Below the pieces are notes generated by a model. The model made no database searches, was not told the origin of the DNA, and saw only the letters and a program-made list of their open reading frames with translations. From assembly GCF_001557535.2 (NCBI RefSeq), contig NZ_CP014307.1, positions 620,001 to 684,000 of the forward strand: 64,000 nucleotides of DNA, written 5' to 3'. Made by a program: the position numbers and the translations under genes. This document shows positions 1 through 8,224 of the stretch, piece by piece; the stretch's first letter is position 1; every line of letters starts with the position of its first letter. This DNA is from Burkholderia sp. PAMC 26561. GTDB taxonomy: Bacteria; Pseudomonadota; Gammaproteobacteria; Burkholderiales; Burkholderiaceae.

Positions 1-795
1 ACCCTTCGTCTTTCCCGCCTTGCCCGGCGCATTTTCGTGGCCGCTGCTTTCGCCGCGCCGATCGCCGGGGCCTCGTTCGCCCATGCCGATGCCCTCGATA
101 CCGTGCAGAAAAGCGGCGTCGTCCGGGTCGGCGTGTTCATGGATTACCCGCCGTTCGGCTCTATCGGTCCGGATATGAAGCCGCAGGGGTATGACATCGA
201 GATGGCCGATTACCTGGCGAAAGCGATGAAGGTCAAGGCCGAGCTCGTGCCCATCACCGGCGAAAACCGCATGGCGTACATCGCGACGGGCAAAGCCGAC
301 TTGCTGCTGAGCGTGGGGCAGACGCCCGAGCGCGACAAGGTGCTGGATTTTTCGCGACCGTATGCGCCGTATTACCTGGCGGTGTTCGGACCCAAGTCAT
401 TGCCCGTGAAAAGCGAGAAAGATCTGGCCGGCAAGACGATTTCGGTTGCACGCGGCACGCTGGAAGACCTGAGCGTGACGAAGGTCGCGCCGCCGGATGC
501 GACCATCAAGCGTTTCGATGACCCCAACGGTGCGATCTCGGCTTTTTTGTCGGGCCAAGTCCAGTTGATGGTGGTCGGCAACGACGTCGGTGCAACGATC
601 ATCGCGCGTAACCCGCCGATCGCGCCGGAACAGAAGTTCCAGCTTTTCAGCTCGCCGGATCATGTGGCGGTGAACAAGGGCGAGACGCGCTTGCTGAAGG
701 AAGTCGATGCAGCCGTGTTGAAGGCCAAGAACGACGGCACACTGAACAAGCTATCGACGAAGTGGCTTAAGGCGCCGTATCCGAGCGATTTGTAA
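1..795 (+). CDS. Amino-acid ABC transporter substrate-binding protein (5' end cut by window)
   Basis: Periplasmic solute-binding protein of the SBP_bac_3 family, which captures a polar amino acid and hands it to an ABC permease. The reading frame is open from the first base: the residues before the GTG at 37 (LRLSRLARRIFVAAAF) and the following Ala-rich stretch ending AHA form a signal peptide, so the true start lies upstream of the window and the GTG is not the start. Family hallmarks visible are VRVGVFMDYPPFG near the mature N-terminus, GYDIEMADYLAKAM, a PERDKVLDFSRPY segment and a C-terminal KNDGTLNKLSTKWL. Ligand cannot be told from sequence. A hairpin terminator follows at 834. No permease or ATPase gene lies in the window downstream, so partners must be upstream or elsewhere. 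Confidence 0.88.
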   Translation, partial: TLRLSRLARRIFVAAAFAAPIAGASFAHADALDTVQKSGVVRVGVFMDYPPFGSIGPDMKPQGYDIEMADYLAKAMKVKAELVPITGENRMAYIATGKADLLLSVGQTPERDKVLDFSRPYAPYYLAVFGPKSLPVKSEKDLAGKTISVARGTLEDLSVTKVAPPDATIKRFDDPNGAISAFLSGQVQLMVVGNDVGATIIARNPPIAPEQKFQLFSSPDHVAVNKGETRLLKEVDAAVLKAKNDGTLNKLSTKWLKAPYPSDL

Positions 796-833
796 GCCGG
801 CTCAGGGGTACTGACGTAACGGCCTCTTGTAAT

Positions 834-860
834 ACTGCCGCCCTTTGGGCGGCAGTTTGC
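834..860. terminator. Rho-independent-like hairpin
   Basis: Perfect 9-bp stem ACTGCCGCC (834-842) with GGCGGCAGT (848-856) and a 5-nt loop, between the convergent binding-protein gene and mqsA. The T tract after it is short (TTTGCGTTT), so termination is likely but not certain. Confidence 0.65.
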
Positions 861-869
861 GTTTGGCGA

Positions 870-1277
870 TCATGCAGCTCTGACCTCTTCCAACAGATCA
901 GGGTGGTGATCCAGAATCTTCAACAGCTTCACCAAGGCCAAAGGCGGCCTTGTCTTACCGTTTTCGTAGCGGGAAAACGCGTTCACACCACCGCCAAATA
1001 TTTCGGCCGCTTCGCGTTGATCGAGAGCAAGCTTTTTGCGCACGCTTGCAATAAAAGCCGGATCGACAATCGTTGCGTTGACTTGCTTGTTGAATTCCAG
1101 CATCGCTGCATTGATGCGCAACGACTCGGTCGCATCGAAAATGGCTTCGCCACACGCCGGGCAAAAGTCGCCGGTTACGTCAGGGATCATTGTCGACTCG
1201 CCTTTGTACGCGTATGGCAAGTCGCGTGTATCACGAACGAGTTCTGCTGCGCCGCAGACTGGACACTTCATGTTCAT
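870..1277 (-). CDS. mqsA: MqsA antitoxin (type II toxin-antitoxin), zinc-binding and HTH
   Basis: Antitoxin that neutralises the MqsR mRNA interferase and represses its own operon. The N-terminal zinc domain carries Cys5-x2-Cys8 (CPVC) and Cys39-x2-Cys42 (CPAC). The C-terminal half (about 70-130) is an XRE-type helix-turn-helix ending in the family signature SRYENGKTRPPLALVKLL. Length (135 aa) matches E. coli MqsA (131 aa). The start ATG overlaps the mqsR stop by 4 nt (ATGA), so the two are translationally coupled, toxin first, as in E. coli. A second in-frame Met two codons later (1271) could also serve as start. The probable operator is the palindrome at 1580-1596 upstream of mqsR. Confidence 0.9.
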   Translation of the reverse strand: MNMKCPVCGAAELVRDTRDLPYAYKGESTMIPDVTGDFCPACGEAIFDATESLRINAAMLEFNKQVNATIVDPAFIASVRKKLALDQREAAEIFGGGVNAFSRYENGKTRPPLALVKLLKILDHHPDLLEEVRAA

Positions 1278-1570
1278 AGCTCCTTGAAGGACACCACAAG
1301 CACGTCATCTATGACCGTCAGTTTCAAGTACACCGGCCCGGCGGATGTGGTTGGTTGGTAGACGTCCTGCCAAACGCGGTGATCGGCGTGCGTTGTCATG
1401 CTCTTATAAAAATCTTTTGGCGCCAATGCCCTGATGACTTCGATCATGTCGTTGAAGTCAAAACCCATTGCCGCCGCGCCACTCAGTGCTGACATGGTCG
1501 AGCGCACCATGCCCGCTTCGAGCAGAGCGAGAACGATCGCAAGCCGGCAGTGAGGGACGCTTTTTTCCAT
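1274..1570 (-). CDS. mqsR: MqsR toxin, mRNA interferase
   Basis: Ribosome-independent endoribonuclease toxin of the RelE/MqsR fold; family members cut mRNA mainly at GC-containing sites. The protein is 98 aa, exactly the usual length, and shows the family features: a Lys/Pro-containing N-terminus, the central GFDFNDMIEVIRALAPKDFYKSMTTH segment (shown here in two parts: GFDFNDMIEVIRAL, then PKDFYKSMTTH), and a C-terminal VYLKLTVIDDVLVVSFKEL. It precedes mqsA with a 4-nt overlap. The Shine-Dalgarno is poor and lies next to the palindromic operator, which suggests repressor binding also covers the translation start region. No inactivating change is visible, so the pair looks functional. Confidence 0.88.
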   Translation of the reverse strand: MEKSVPHCRLAIVLALLEAGMVRSTMSALSGAAAMGFDFNDMIEVIRALAPKDFYKSMTTHADHRVWQDVYQPTTSAGPVYLKLTVIDDVLVVSFKEL

Positions 1571-1579
1571 TTAATCATA

Positions 1580-1596
1580 TTAACCTACTTGGTTAA
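1580..1596. promoter_or_regulatory. Palindromic operator of mqsRA
   Basis: Perfect inverted repeat TTAACC (1580-1585) - TACTT - GGTTAA (1591-1596) starting 10 bp upstream of the mqsR start. It contains the AACC...GGTT halves expected for MqsA binding (E. coli MqsA sites are AACCT/AGGTT palindromes). Confidence 0.75.
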
Positions 1597-1875
1597 CATG
1601 AACAACTCCTTTCGAAAATCCCGGAAAGGCACGCGCGCATGCCTTCTCCGCTTTTACCGTTGAATGTAGCCCTTACCTGCAATCACGCGATCCCCGCCCC
1701 ATGTGCAGGCGGCCCTGATCGATGGCACCGGACTTGCTCATGGCCTTTGTCTCCATTCGCCTTTTCAACATCCGCAGGGCGATTGCGGACAGCACCGCTG
1801 TTAGCCAGACGCATCGCGACATTTGAGTGCGTCGAGCCAACGCCGACCGACTCAGCGAGGAGCTTTCACATCGCC
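1597..1875. other. Intergenic region between divergent mqsR and paoA
   Basis: About 280 bp with no supported gene. An open frame continuous with paoA runs from 1639, but its residues are Pro/Cys/Ser/Trp-rich translation of non-coding DNA placed before a clear Tat signal, so it is not part of the protein. The region must hold both divergent promoters; I cannot place a convincing -35/-10 pair. Confidence 0.5.
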
Positions 1876-2574
1876 ATGCCCCACACGACCGATAGCACGA
1901 CCTCATCCCCAGACATAGCCAAACCCTCACGACGCCGTTTCCTGCAATCCGCTGCAGCCGCCGCAGCAGTCTCAACCGCTCCCCTGGCGCACGCCCAGCA
2001 ACAACCGGTAAGCGCCGAAGCGCCCACGCCATCGACTAATCCGAGCGCCGCCGCGCCTCTGATGCCAGTGAAGCTGACAATCAATGGTCATCCTTACGAA
2101 ATGCAACTCGAAGCGCGCACCACGCTGCTCGACGCGCTGCGCGAATACGCAAGCCTCACGGGAACCAAGAAAGGCTGCGACCGCGGACAATGCGGCGCGT
2201 GCACGGTGATCGCAAACGGCCGGCGCATCAACTCCTGCCTGACGCTCGCCGTCATGCACGAAGGCGAATCGATCACGACTGTCGAAGGTCTTGCAACCGC
2301 GCAGACGCTGAGCCCCATACAGGCGGCTTTCATCGAACACGATGCCTTTCAGTGCGGTTTCTGTACGCCCGGGCAACTGTGTTCGGCCACGGCCTTGCTC
2401 GATGAATTCCGCGCCGGCGATGCCAGTGCCGCCACCGCCGATGTCCGCTTCCGCCCGGCCCACCTCTCCGACGATGAAATCCGCGAACGCATGAGCGGCA
2501 ATATCTGTCGATGTGGCGCGTATCCAAATATTGTCTCGGCGGTCAGAACCGTCGTCGCGATCAACAAGGCCTAG
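1876..2574 (+). CDS. paoA: Aldehyde oxidoreductase PaoA-type iron-sulfur subunit, Tat-exported
   Basis: Small [2Fe-2S] subunit of a periplasmic xanthine-oxidase-family aldehyde dehydrogenase (E. coli PaoABC/YagTSR), passing electrons from the molybdenum site. Start chosen at ATG 1876 because it directly precedes a twin-arginine signal (SRRRFLQ, residues about 18-24, then an Ala-rich stretch ending AHA). The plant-ferredoxin-like cluster ligands are Cys101, 106, 109 and 121; the second cluster ligands are Cys160, 163, 211 and 213 (CGFC and CRC). A GAGGAG sequence lies upstream at a slightly long distance. It is the first gene of a tight operon, 9 bp before paoB. The whole enzyme folds in the cytoplasm and is exported on this signal. 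Confidence 0.93.
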   Translation: MPHTTDSTTSSPDIAKPSRRRFLQSAAAAAAVSTAPLAHAQQQPVSAEAPTPSTNPSAAAPLMPVKLTINGHPYEMQLEARTTLLDALREYASLTGTKKGCDRGQCGACTVIANGRRINSCLTLAVMHEGESITTVEGLATAQTLSPIQAAFIEHDAFQCGFCTPGQLCSATALLDEFRAGDASAATADVRFRPAHLSDDEIRERMSGNICRCGAYPNIVSAVRTVVAINKA

Positions 2575-2583
2575 GAGCGCGAC

Positions 2584-3573
2584 ATGGATGCCATTTCCTA
2601 CGAACGCGCAGCCGATGTCAGCGCGGCAATCAAGGCTGCACAACAGCCGGGCGTTGCGTTTATCGGCGGCGGGACGAATCTGCTGGACCTCATGAAAGGC
2701 GGCGTTGCAAGGCCGTCGAAGCTCGTCGATATCACGCATATCGCCGGACTCGGCGCCGTGACGCCGCTTCCCGATGGCGGTTTGCGTATCGGCGCGCTGG
2801 TTCGCAATAGCGACGCCGCGAACCATGCATGGATTCGCGAGCGATATCCGCTTTTGTCGCAGGCGTTTCTTGCGGGTGCATCGGCGCAATTGCGCAACAT
2901 GGCAACCGTCGGCGGCAACCTGATGCAACGCACGCGCTGTTATTACTTCTACGACACCGGTTTCCAGCAGTGCAATAAACGCACGCCAGGCAGCGGTTGC
3001 GCAGCCCTGGAAGGCAACAATCGCATTCACGCGATCCTTGGCGCGAGCGATCAGTGCATCGCGACGAACCCCTCCGACATGAACGTGGCGCTCGCCGCGC
3101 TCGACGCCGTCGTGCGCGTGAACGGTCCGCAAGGTGAACGTGCGATTCCGTTTGCGGAGTTTCATCGTTTGCCGGGTGATCATCCGGAAGTCGATACCAC
3201 GCTGAAGCCGGGCGAACTGATCACATCGGTAGACTTGCCGCCGCCCTTGTTCGCCGAGCATTCGCATTACCTGAAGGTGCGCGACCGCGCGAGTTATGCG
3301 TTCGCGCTCGTCTCGGTCGCGGCCGCCTTGCAGATGGATGGCGACACCGTGAAGACGGCGCGCATCGCGTTGGGCGGCGTCGCGCATAAACCATGGCGGG
3401 CGATGACGACGGAGCAAATGCTCGTCGGCAAGACCTTGTCGCACGACACGTTGCAACGCGCCGCCGCGCTCGCCGTGCGCGACGCGAAGGGTTATCGCGA
3501 GAACGGCTTCAAGATCGAGCTGGCTCAGCGCGCGATCGTTCGCGCCGTTTCAACCGCTGGAGGTGTCGCATGA
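2584..3573 (+). CDS. paoB: Aldehyde oxidoreductase PaoB-type FAD subunit
   Basis: FAD-binding subunit of the PaoABC-type enzyme (CO-dehydrogenase flavoprotein family). The FAD site is visible as [13 protein letters not shown] near residue 30 and [13 protein letters not shown] near 105. Between about residues 117 and 158 there are four cysteines ([12 protein letters not shown], then SGC and DQC) matching the extra [4Fe-4S] cluster insert that distinguishes PaoB from ordinary xanthine dehydrogenase flavin subunits. Length 329 aa is close to E. coli PaoB (318). Its stop codon overlaps the paoC start (ATGA), so the subunits are made in step. Confidence 0.93.
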   Translation: MDAISYERAADVSAAIKAAQQPGVAFIGGGTNLLDLMKGGVARPSKLVDITHIAGLGAVTPLPDGGLRIGALVRNSDAANHAWIRERYPLLSQAFLAGASAQLRNMATVGGNLMQRTRCYYFYDTGFQQCNKRTPGSGCAALEGNNRIHAILGASDQCIATNPSDMNVALAALDAVVRVNGPQGERAIPFAEFHRLPGDHPEVDTTLKPGELITSVDLPPPLFAEHSHYLKVRDRASYAFALVSVAAALQMDGDTVKTARIALGGVAHKPWRAMTTEQMLVGKTLSHDTLQRAAALAVRDAKGYRENGFKIELAQRAIVRAVSTAGGVA

Positions 3574-5798
3574 GTGTTCTCGGACAACCGCTCGATCGCA
3601 CCGACGGCCTTCTGAAGGTCACCGGCCAGGCGCGTTATTCCGCCGACAACCCCGAAGCCAAGCTCGCGCATGCAGTGCTGGTAACGAGCACGATTGCGCG
3701 TGGACGGGTGCTGTCGATGGACACCGCACGCGTGCAATCCATGCCCGGCGTGCTGCTCGTGATGACGCATGAAACCGCGATGCGCCTGCCCAATGGCGGC
3801 AAGCCGGATGCATCGCCGCCGGCCGTACGCCGGTTGACCCTGCTGCAAACCGATGAAGTCCGCTACAGCAACGAGCCCGTTGCGGTCGTGGTAGCCGATA
3901 CGCTTGAACGTGCAACCGATGGCGCGCGCAAGCTGCAGGCATCGATCAAGTACGAGGCCGCCACGCCCAACGCGGATTATCAACGCGCGAAGGGCTCGGC
4001 ATACAGGCCGGAAAAAATGATGGGACGGCCGATCGATACACAACGCGGCGACGTTGCCGCCGGCCTGCGCCAGGGTCCGACACGGCTCGACGTGGTCTAC
4101 ACCACGCCGAACGAGCACCACAATCCAATGGAACCGCACGCCACGCTGGCGCGCTGGGACGGCCCCAAGCTCACGCTCTATGATGCAACCCAGGGCGTAT
4201 CGGGCGCGCGCAGCGCGGTCGCGAAGACACTGGGCATCAGCGAGGACGACGTGCGCGTGATCTGCCCGTTCGTCGGCGGCGGATTCGGCTGCAAGGGATC
4301 GGCGTGGTCGCACGTGGTGCTCGCCGCGATGGCCGCGAAGCAGACCGGCCGGCCCGTGCGGCTCGTGCTGGAACGTCCGCAAATGTTCGGCATGGTCGGC
4401 AACCGGCCGTTCACGGAACAGCACTTCCAGGTCGCCGCACGCGATGACGGCACGCTTACCGGCATGCGCCACGACGTGATATCGACGACATCCACGTTCG
4501 AGGACTGGAACGAAAGCTCCGCCATTCTCACGCGCATGTTGTACGCCACGCCGAATCAGGCAACCACGCACAAGCTCGTGAAACTCGATATCGGCACGCC
4601 GACGTTCATGCGCGCGCCGGGCGAGACGAGCGGCTCGTTCGCGCTCGAATCCGCGATGGACGAAATGGCGTACCAGTTGAACATGGACCCGCTCGCGTTG
4701 CGCCTCAAGAACTACGCCGACATGGAACCGCAGGAGAAAAAACCGTGGTCGGAGAAGTCGTTGCGCGAGTGTTACGAAAAGGGCGCCGCGAAGTTTGGCT
4801 GGTCGCGGCGCAATCCGAAACCGCGTTCCATGCAGCAAGGGAACACGTTGATCGGCTGGGGCATGGCGACCGCGACGTATCCGGCGAACCGCAGCGAGGC
4901 ATCGGCGGTTGTGCGAATCTTGCCCGACGGCACGGCGATGGCGGCATCGGGCACGCAGGATCTCGGCACCGGCACGTTCACCGTGATGACGCAAGTCGCC
5001 GCCGATGCCCTCGGCTTCCCAATGGAGATGGTCACGTTCGCGCTCGGGGATTCATCGTTGCCGAAAGCGCCGGTATCGGGCGGATCGCAATCGGCGGCGA
5101 GCGTGTCGCCAGCAGTGCGTGAAGCTGCGTCTCAGGCGCGCGGCAAGTTGATCGCGATGGCCATCGCCGATTCGGGTTCGCCGCTCGCCGGCGCATCGGC
5201 CGATGACGTGACGGTCAACAACGGCTGGGTCATCAGCCGCGCGGACCCGGCGAAACGCGATCCTGCGGCGGCGATTATCGCGAGGAACGGCGGCAAGCCG
5301 ATCGAAGCGACGGCGACGGTCAAGCCCGGCGACGAGAAAAAGGAGTACGCGTTCCACTCGTTCGGCGCGGTATTTGCGGAGGTTCACGTCGATGCCGATC
5401 TCGGCACGATCCGCGTAGCACGCGTGGTGAGCGTGTACGACGTGGGCAGCCTGCTCAACGAAAAAACCGCGCACAGCCAGTTGATGGGCGGCGTGGTATG
5501 GGGCATCGGCTCGGCGCTGACCGAGAAGAGCGAACTCGATCCGCGTTACGGCCGCTACACCAACGCCAATCTCGCGGAGTACCACGTGCCGGTAAACGCT
5601 GATATCAACACGATCGATATCACCGTGCTGGGCCAGACCGATCCGCATATCAATTCGCTGGGCGTGCGGGGTATCGGCGAAATTGGCATCACGGGCGTGG
5701 CCGGCGCGATCGCAAACGCGGTGTATCACGCGACCGGCGTGCGCGTGCGCGATCTGCCGATCACGCTCGACAAGGTCATGCCCAAGACGATGGTTTGA
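3570..5798 (+). CDS. paoC: Aldehyde oxidoreductase PaoC-type molybdenum subunit
   Basis: Catalytic subunit that binds the molybdenum (molybdopterin cytosine dinucleotide) cofactor and oxidises aldehydes to acids, probably detoxifying aromatic aldehydes in the periplasm. I set the start at ATG 3570, overlapping paoB by 4 nt; the frame is open further upstream inside paoB but those residues are not family-like. Visible motifs are the GGGFGCKG loop (about residue 241), the MRAPGE segment and the C-terminal [17 protein letters not shown], which contains the catalytic glutamate of the family. Length 742 aa against 732 for E. coli PaoC. A strong terminator follows at 5818. The MocA-like enzyme that makes its cofactor is the next gene. 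Confidence 0.93.
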   Translation: MSVLGQPLDRTDGLLKVTGQARYSADNPEAKLAHAVLVTSTIARGRVLSMDTARVQSMPGVLLVMTHETAMRLPNGGKPDASPPAVRRLTLLQTDEVRYSNEPVAVVVADTLERATDGARKLQASIKYEAATPNADYQRAKGSAYRPEKMMGRPIDTQRGDVAAGLRQGPTRLDVVYTTPNEHHNPMEPHATLARWDGPKLTLYDATQGVSGARSAVAKTLGISEDDVRVICPFVGGGFGCKGSAWSHVVLAAMAAKQTGRPVRLVLERPQMFGMVGNRPFTEQHFQVAARDDGTLTGMRHDVISTTSTFEDWNESSAILTRMLYATPNQATTHKLVKLDIGTPTFMRAPGETSGSFALESAMDEMAYQLNMDPLALRLKNYADMEPQEKKPWSEKSLRECYEKGAAKFGWSRRNPKPRSMQQGNTLIGWGMATATYPANRSEASAVVRILPDGTAMAASGTQDLGTGTFTVMTQVAADALGFPMEMVTFALGDSSLPKAPVSGGSQSAASVSPAVREAASQARGKLIAMAIADSGSPLAGASADDVTVNNGWVISRADPAKRDPAAAIIARNGGKPIEATATVKPGDEKKEYAFHSFGAVFAEVHVDADLGTIRVARVVSVYDVGSLLNEKTAHSQLMGGVVWGIGSALTEKSELDPRYGRYTNANLAEYHVPVNADINTIDITVLGQTDPHINSLGVRGIGEIGITGVAGAIANAVYHATGVRVRDLPITLDKVMPKTMV

Positions 5799-5817
5799 TG
5801 GCTTGTACGTTCTGACA

Positions 5818-5850
5818 CCGTGCGGCGCTGCAAAGCCGCACGGTTTTTTT
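5818..5850 (+). terminator. Rho-independent terminator after paoABC
   Basis: Perfect 9-bp stem CCGTGCGGC (5818-5826) and GCCGCACGG (5835-5843), 8-nt loop, followed by seven T. Confidence 0.9.
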
Positions 5851-5923
5851 CGTGCTTGCCGCGAGCGATCCGGCTTGTCAAAATCGACGCTTCTTTCTTT
5901 TACCCCTCGTCAGGACGCCGGCC

Positions 5924-6511
5924 ATGAGTTATTCATCGAGCGCTACCGGCATCCTGCTTGCCGCCGGCTATGGTTCCCGCTTTGACCCGAGCGGCCTGCA
6001 CAACAAGCTCCTCGCCACGCTGCCCGACGGCACGCCCGTCGTGTTCCAATCGGCGCGGCGGTTATTGTCGGCTGTATCGAGCGTGCTTGCCGTGGTCCGG
6101 CCGGGATCGGAAAAGCTGGCTGAAGTCTTGAACGAAGCGGGCTGCAATGTGATGTTTTGCATCGATGCCGAACGCGGCATGGGCGCGACGCTCGCCGCCG
6201 CGGTGCGCGCGACGCCCGAAGCGGAAGGATGGCTTGTGACGCTTGGCGACATGCCGTGGATCGAGCCGGGAACAGTAGAGGCGGTTGCGCGGTCGCTGGA
6301 CGCGGGCGCATCGATCGTGGCGCCGTTTTATCGCGGGCAGCGTGGGCATCCGGCGGGGTTTGGCGCGATGCACCTTCAAACGCTCAGCGCGCTCGATGGC
6401 GACGCCGGGGCACGCGCGCTGTTCATGTCGGAGACGGTGGAAAAGATCGATGTCGACGATGCGAATATCTTGCGCGATGTCGATGTGCCGGGGGATTTGC
6501 GGGGGCGCTGA
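5924..6511 (+). CDS. mocA: MocA-like molybdenum cofactor cytidylyltransferase
   Basis: Nucleotidyltransferase of the MobA/MocA family, predicted to add CMP to molybdopterin and make the MCD cofactor that PaoC-type enzymes need. The start at ATG 5924 gives the family N-terminus GILLAAGYGSRF; a longer open frame upstream runs through the terminator and is not used. Other landmarks are the CIDAERGMGATLAAAVR segment, the VTLGDMPWIEPGTV metal-binding region and GQRGHPAGFG, all shared with MocA. Length 195 aa matches. It has its own transcription start after the paoC terminator, or is reached by read-through. The XdhC/PaoD-type chaperone usually needed to insert the cofactor is not in this window. 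Confidence 0.85.
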   Translation: MSYSSSATGILLAAGYGSRFDPSGLHNKLLATLPDGTPVVFQSARRLLSAVSSVLAVVRPGSEKLAEVLNEAGCNVMFCIDAERGMGATLAAAVRATPEAEGWLVTLGDMPWIEPGTVEAVARSLDAGASIVAPFYRGQRGHPAGFGAMHLQTLSALDGDAGARALFMSETVEKIDVDDANILRDVDVPGDLRGR

Positions 6512-6521
6512 GGCCCGTACA

Positions 6522-7217
6522 TCAAGCCGCCAACACCCCATCCTCATCCGACGACGCCAGGAAGTACCGCCGGCTCACGTCGACCAGCGTGGCGCCGAAC
6601 CCTTTGCGTGCCCTGAAGTCCGTCCGCGCGCTCGTCACCACGCGCGGCGCCGCGCTCCATGCGATCGACGCGCCATCGGCAATCAGCGCCTCGACCAGCG
6701 CCACGTCCTCGCTATGTTCCAGCGGCGCGAAACCGCCGACCCGCAAATAAGCCGCCGCCGATACCCCCATGTTCGCGCCATGGATATGCCGATGGTCATC
6801 GGCATCGGTATAAGTCCGCGCGAAGTGTTCGCGCACCGCCGACAAATGCGGCGACCAGTCGTGAATCGCGATGACGCCGCACACCGCATCGGCGCAAAGG
6901 TCGAGCTGGCGGACGAGCCAGTCATCGGCGACGACGCTGTCGGCGTCTGTGAAAGCCAGCCACCTTGCACCCAGCGACAACGCACGCCGCGCCCCCTCCC
7001 CACGCGCAATGCCGACATTGCGCGCGTTCACTGCAAGCACGTCGGCGCCGAGGGACTCGGCGATTGCCGCCGTGTCATCCGAGCAATGGTCGGCGACAAC
7101 GATCACGCGCACCTCTTCGCCAAGCAATTGATGATGGCTCGCCGCCCGTTTCGCTGCTGTTACACATGCCCCGATCTGCGCCGCTTCGTTATGAGCCGGA
7201 ATAATGATGCCGATCAT
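6522..7217 (-). CDS. Family 2 glycosyltransferase
   Basis: GT-A glycosyltransferase that would move a sugar from a nucleotide-sugar donor; acceptor unknown. Start set at ATG 7217, with GGAGAGAA just upstream and the canonical opening MIGIIIPAHNEAAQIG; an upstream extension to 7367 is not family-like. Landmarks: VIVVADHCSDDTAAIA (donor site), WLAFTDADSVVADDW (the DxD metal motif as DAD) and HIHGANMGVSAAAY. There is no transmembrane segment, so it is a soluble 231-aa enzyme. It ends 10 bp from the end of mocA on the opposite strand. Neighbours are unrelated and do not reveal the product. Confidence 0.8.
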   Translation of the reverse strand: MIGIIIPAHNEAAQIGACVTAAKRAASHHQLLGEEVRVIVVADHCSDDTAAIAESLGADVLAVNARNVGIARGEGARRALSLGARWLAFTDADSVVADDWLVRQLDLCADAVCGVIAIHDWSPHLSAVREHFARTYTDADDHRHIHGANMGVSAAAYLRVGGFAPLEHSEDVALVEALIADGASIAWSAAPRVVTSARTDFRARKGFGATLVDVSRRYFLASSDEDGVLAA

Positions 7218-7537
7218 GTTCTTCTCTCCGTTCGCATTTTCGTTATCCGGAACGCTCCGGACAGTTGCTGAAAGCCCACAGCAATGGGCATTCCCACGAA
7301 GACGCAATGAAGAAAAGACGTGCAGAAACAGCGCTTTGCGTGGCTCTGGACTGCCCTCGCCAGTCAATCCGACCTGTGCGGATGAACAGTGCCTTCCCGC
7401 CCTCGCCTCAGAAACAATTCGAGACCTGACTGAAACAACACGTAACCGGCGTCAACTTTCCTGAAAGCTTGGCGTTAACCCGGTGACAGCGCCAATTCCT
7501 GGCGACAAACTTACCGAACTTCGAGGCAACCGACTCC
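7218..7537. other. Intergenic region, divergent promoters
   Basis: About 320 bp between divergently transcribed genes. I see no gene, no notable repeat and no confidently placed promoter; it presumably holds the promoters of both neighbours. Confidence 0.4.
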
Positions 7538-8035
7538 ATGGCCGCGCTTCCGCTTTCAGCACTCCAGCAACGCGAACAAAAACACGGTCACACGGCGCTC
7601 ATTCCGCGTACTGCCGTGCAACTCAGGAAAGAACACGACCGGATCGTCGGCCGCGCGAAATTTTTCCTGTACGCGACGGTTGTGCTGGCTTTCGCAGGAT
7701 TGATCGCCGTAGTGGCCATGCCGTTCTCGCCGATCCCGGCCGACTTCAGCTTCGGCGCGCAGGAAGTGGTCGCCGTAGCGGTGTTCGCCGCCTGCCTGTT
7801 CCTGCTGCACGAGCGCGCTGAATTGATGCTGCGTCTCTACAACTTCGAACTGGTCGAACAGACCACGCAGGGCGAAATGCGCGCGTTGCTGCATCGCGTG
7901 CCGGAAGGTGCGTCATACCAAAGCGCGCTGGCCGCCGAGAACCGCACGTTCGTGACAGTCGAAGTGGAAGAGATCCGCCGTCGCGCCGACGCATTCAAAC
8001 CGGCACCCGAAGGCCAGCAAACTGAGGAAGCCTGA
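7538..8035 (+). CDS. Conserved hypothetical membrane protein
   Basis: Not assigned to a named family. The 165-aa product has a basic N-terminus, two predicted membrane helices (about 42-65 and 76-95; AVVAMPFSPIPADF is the loop between them) and a charged, probably helical C-terminal tail (EVEEIRRRADAFK). With the short loop, both termini are predicted on the same side. It has its own strong terminator at 8084, so it is a single-gene unit. The downstream gene is a YdeP-type oxidoreductase, with no visible link. Confidence 0.65.
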   Translation: MAALPLSALQQREQKHGHTALIPRTAVQLRKEHDRIVGRAKFFLYATVVLAFAGLIAVVAMPFSPIPADFSFGAQEVVAVAVFAACLFLLHERAELMLRLYNFELVEQTTQGEMRALLHRVPEGASYQSALAAENRTFVTVEVEEIRRRADAFKPAPEGQQTEEA

Positions 8036-8083
8036 CATCGGCGACTTGTAAAGAAAACGCCGCTCGACTCAGCTTCGAACATT

Positions 8084-8128
8084 TGAAAGCCGCCGCTCCG
8101 AACGCCCGGGCCGGCGGCTTTCATTTTT
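8084..8128 (+). terminator. Rho-independent terminator
   Basis: Perfect 12-bp stem TGAAAGCCGCCG (8084-8095) and CGGCGGCTTTCA (8112-8123) followed by a T run. Confidence 0.9.
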
Positions 8129-8224
8129 CTGACCACGCCCTGAGCCTGTTTCTTGCTGAATGAAACTCCGCCAGCGAACGCATTCGAGCCGTTCGCTTCT
8201 TGTCCATCCGCGGAGCGTCTCAGC

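Noticed and set aside
1639..1875. Upstream extension of paoA
   Set aside because: The Tat signal directly follows ATG 1876; upstream residues are not signal-like and the extension would spoil export.
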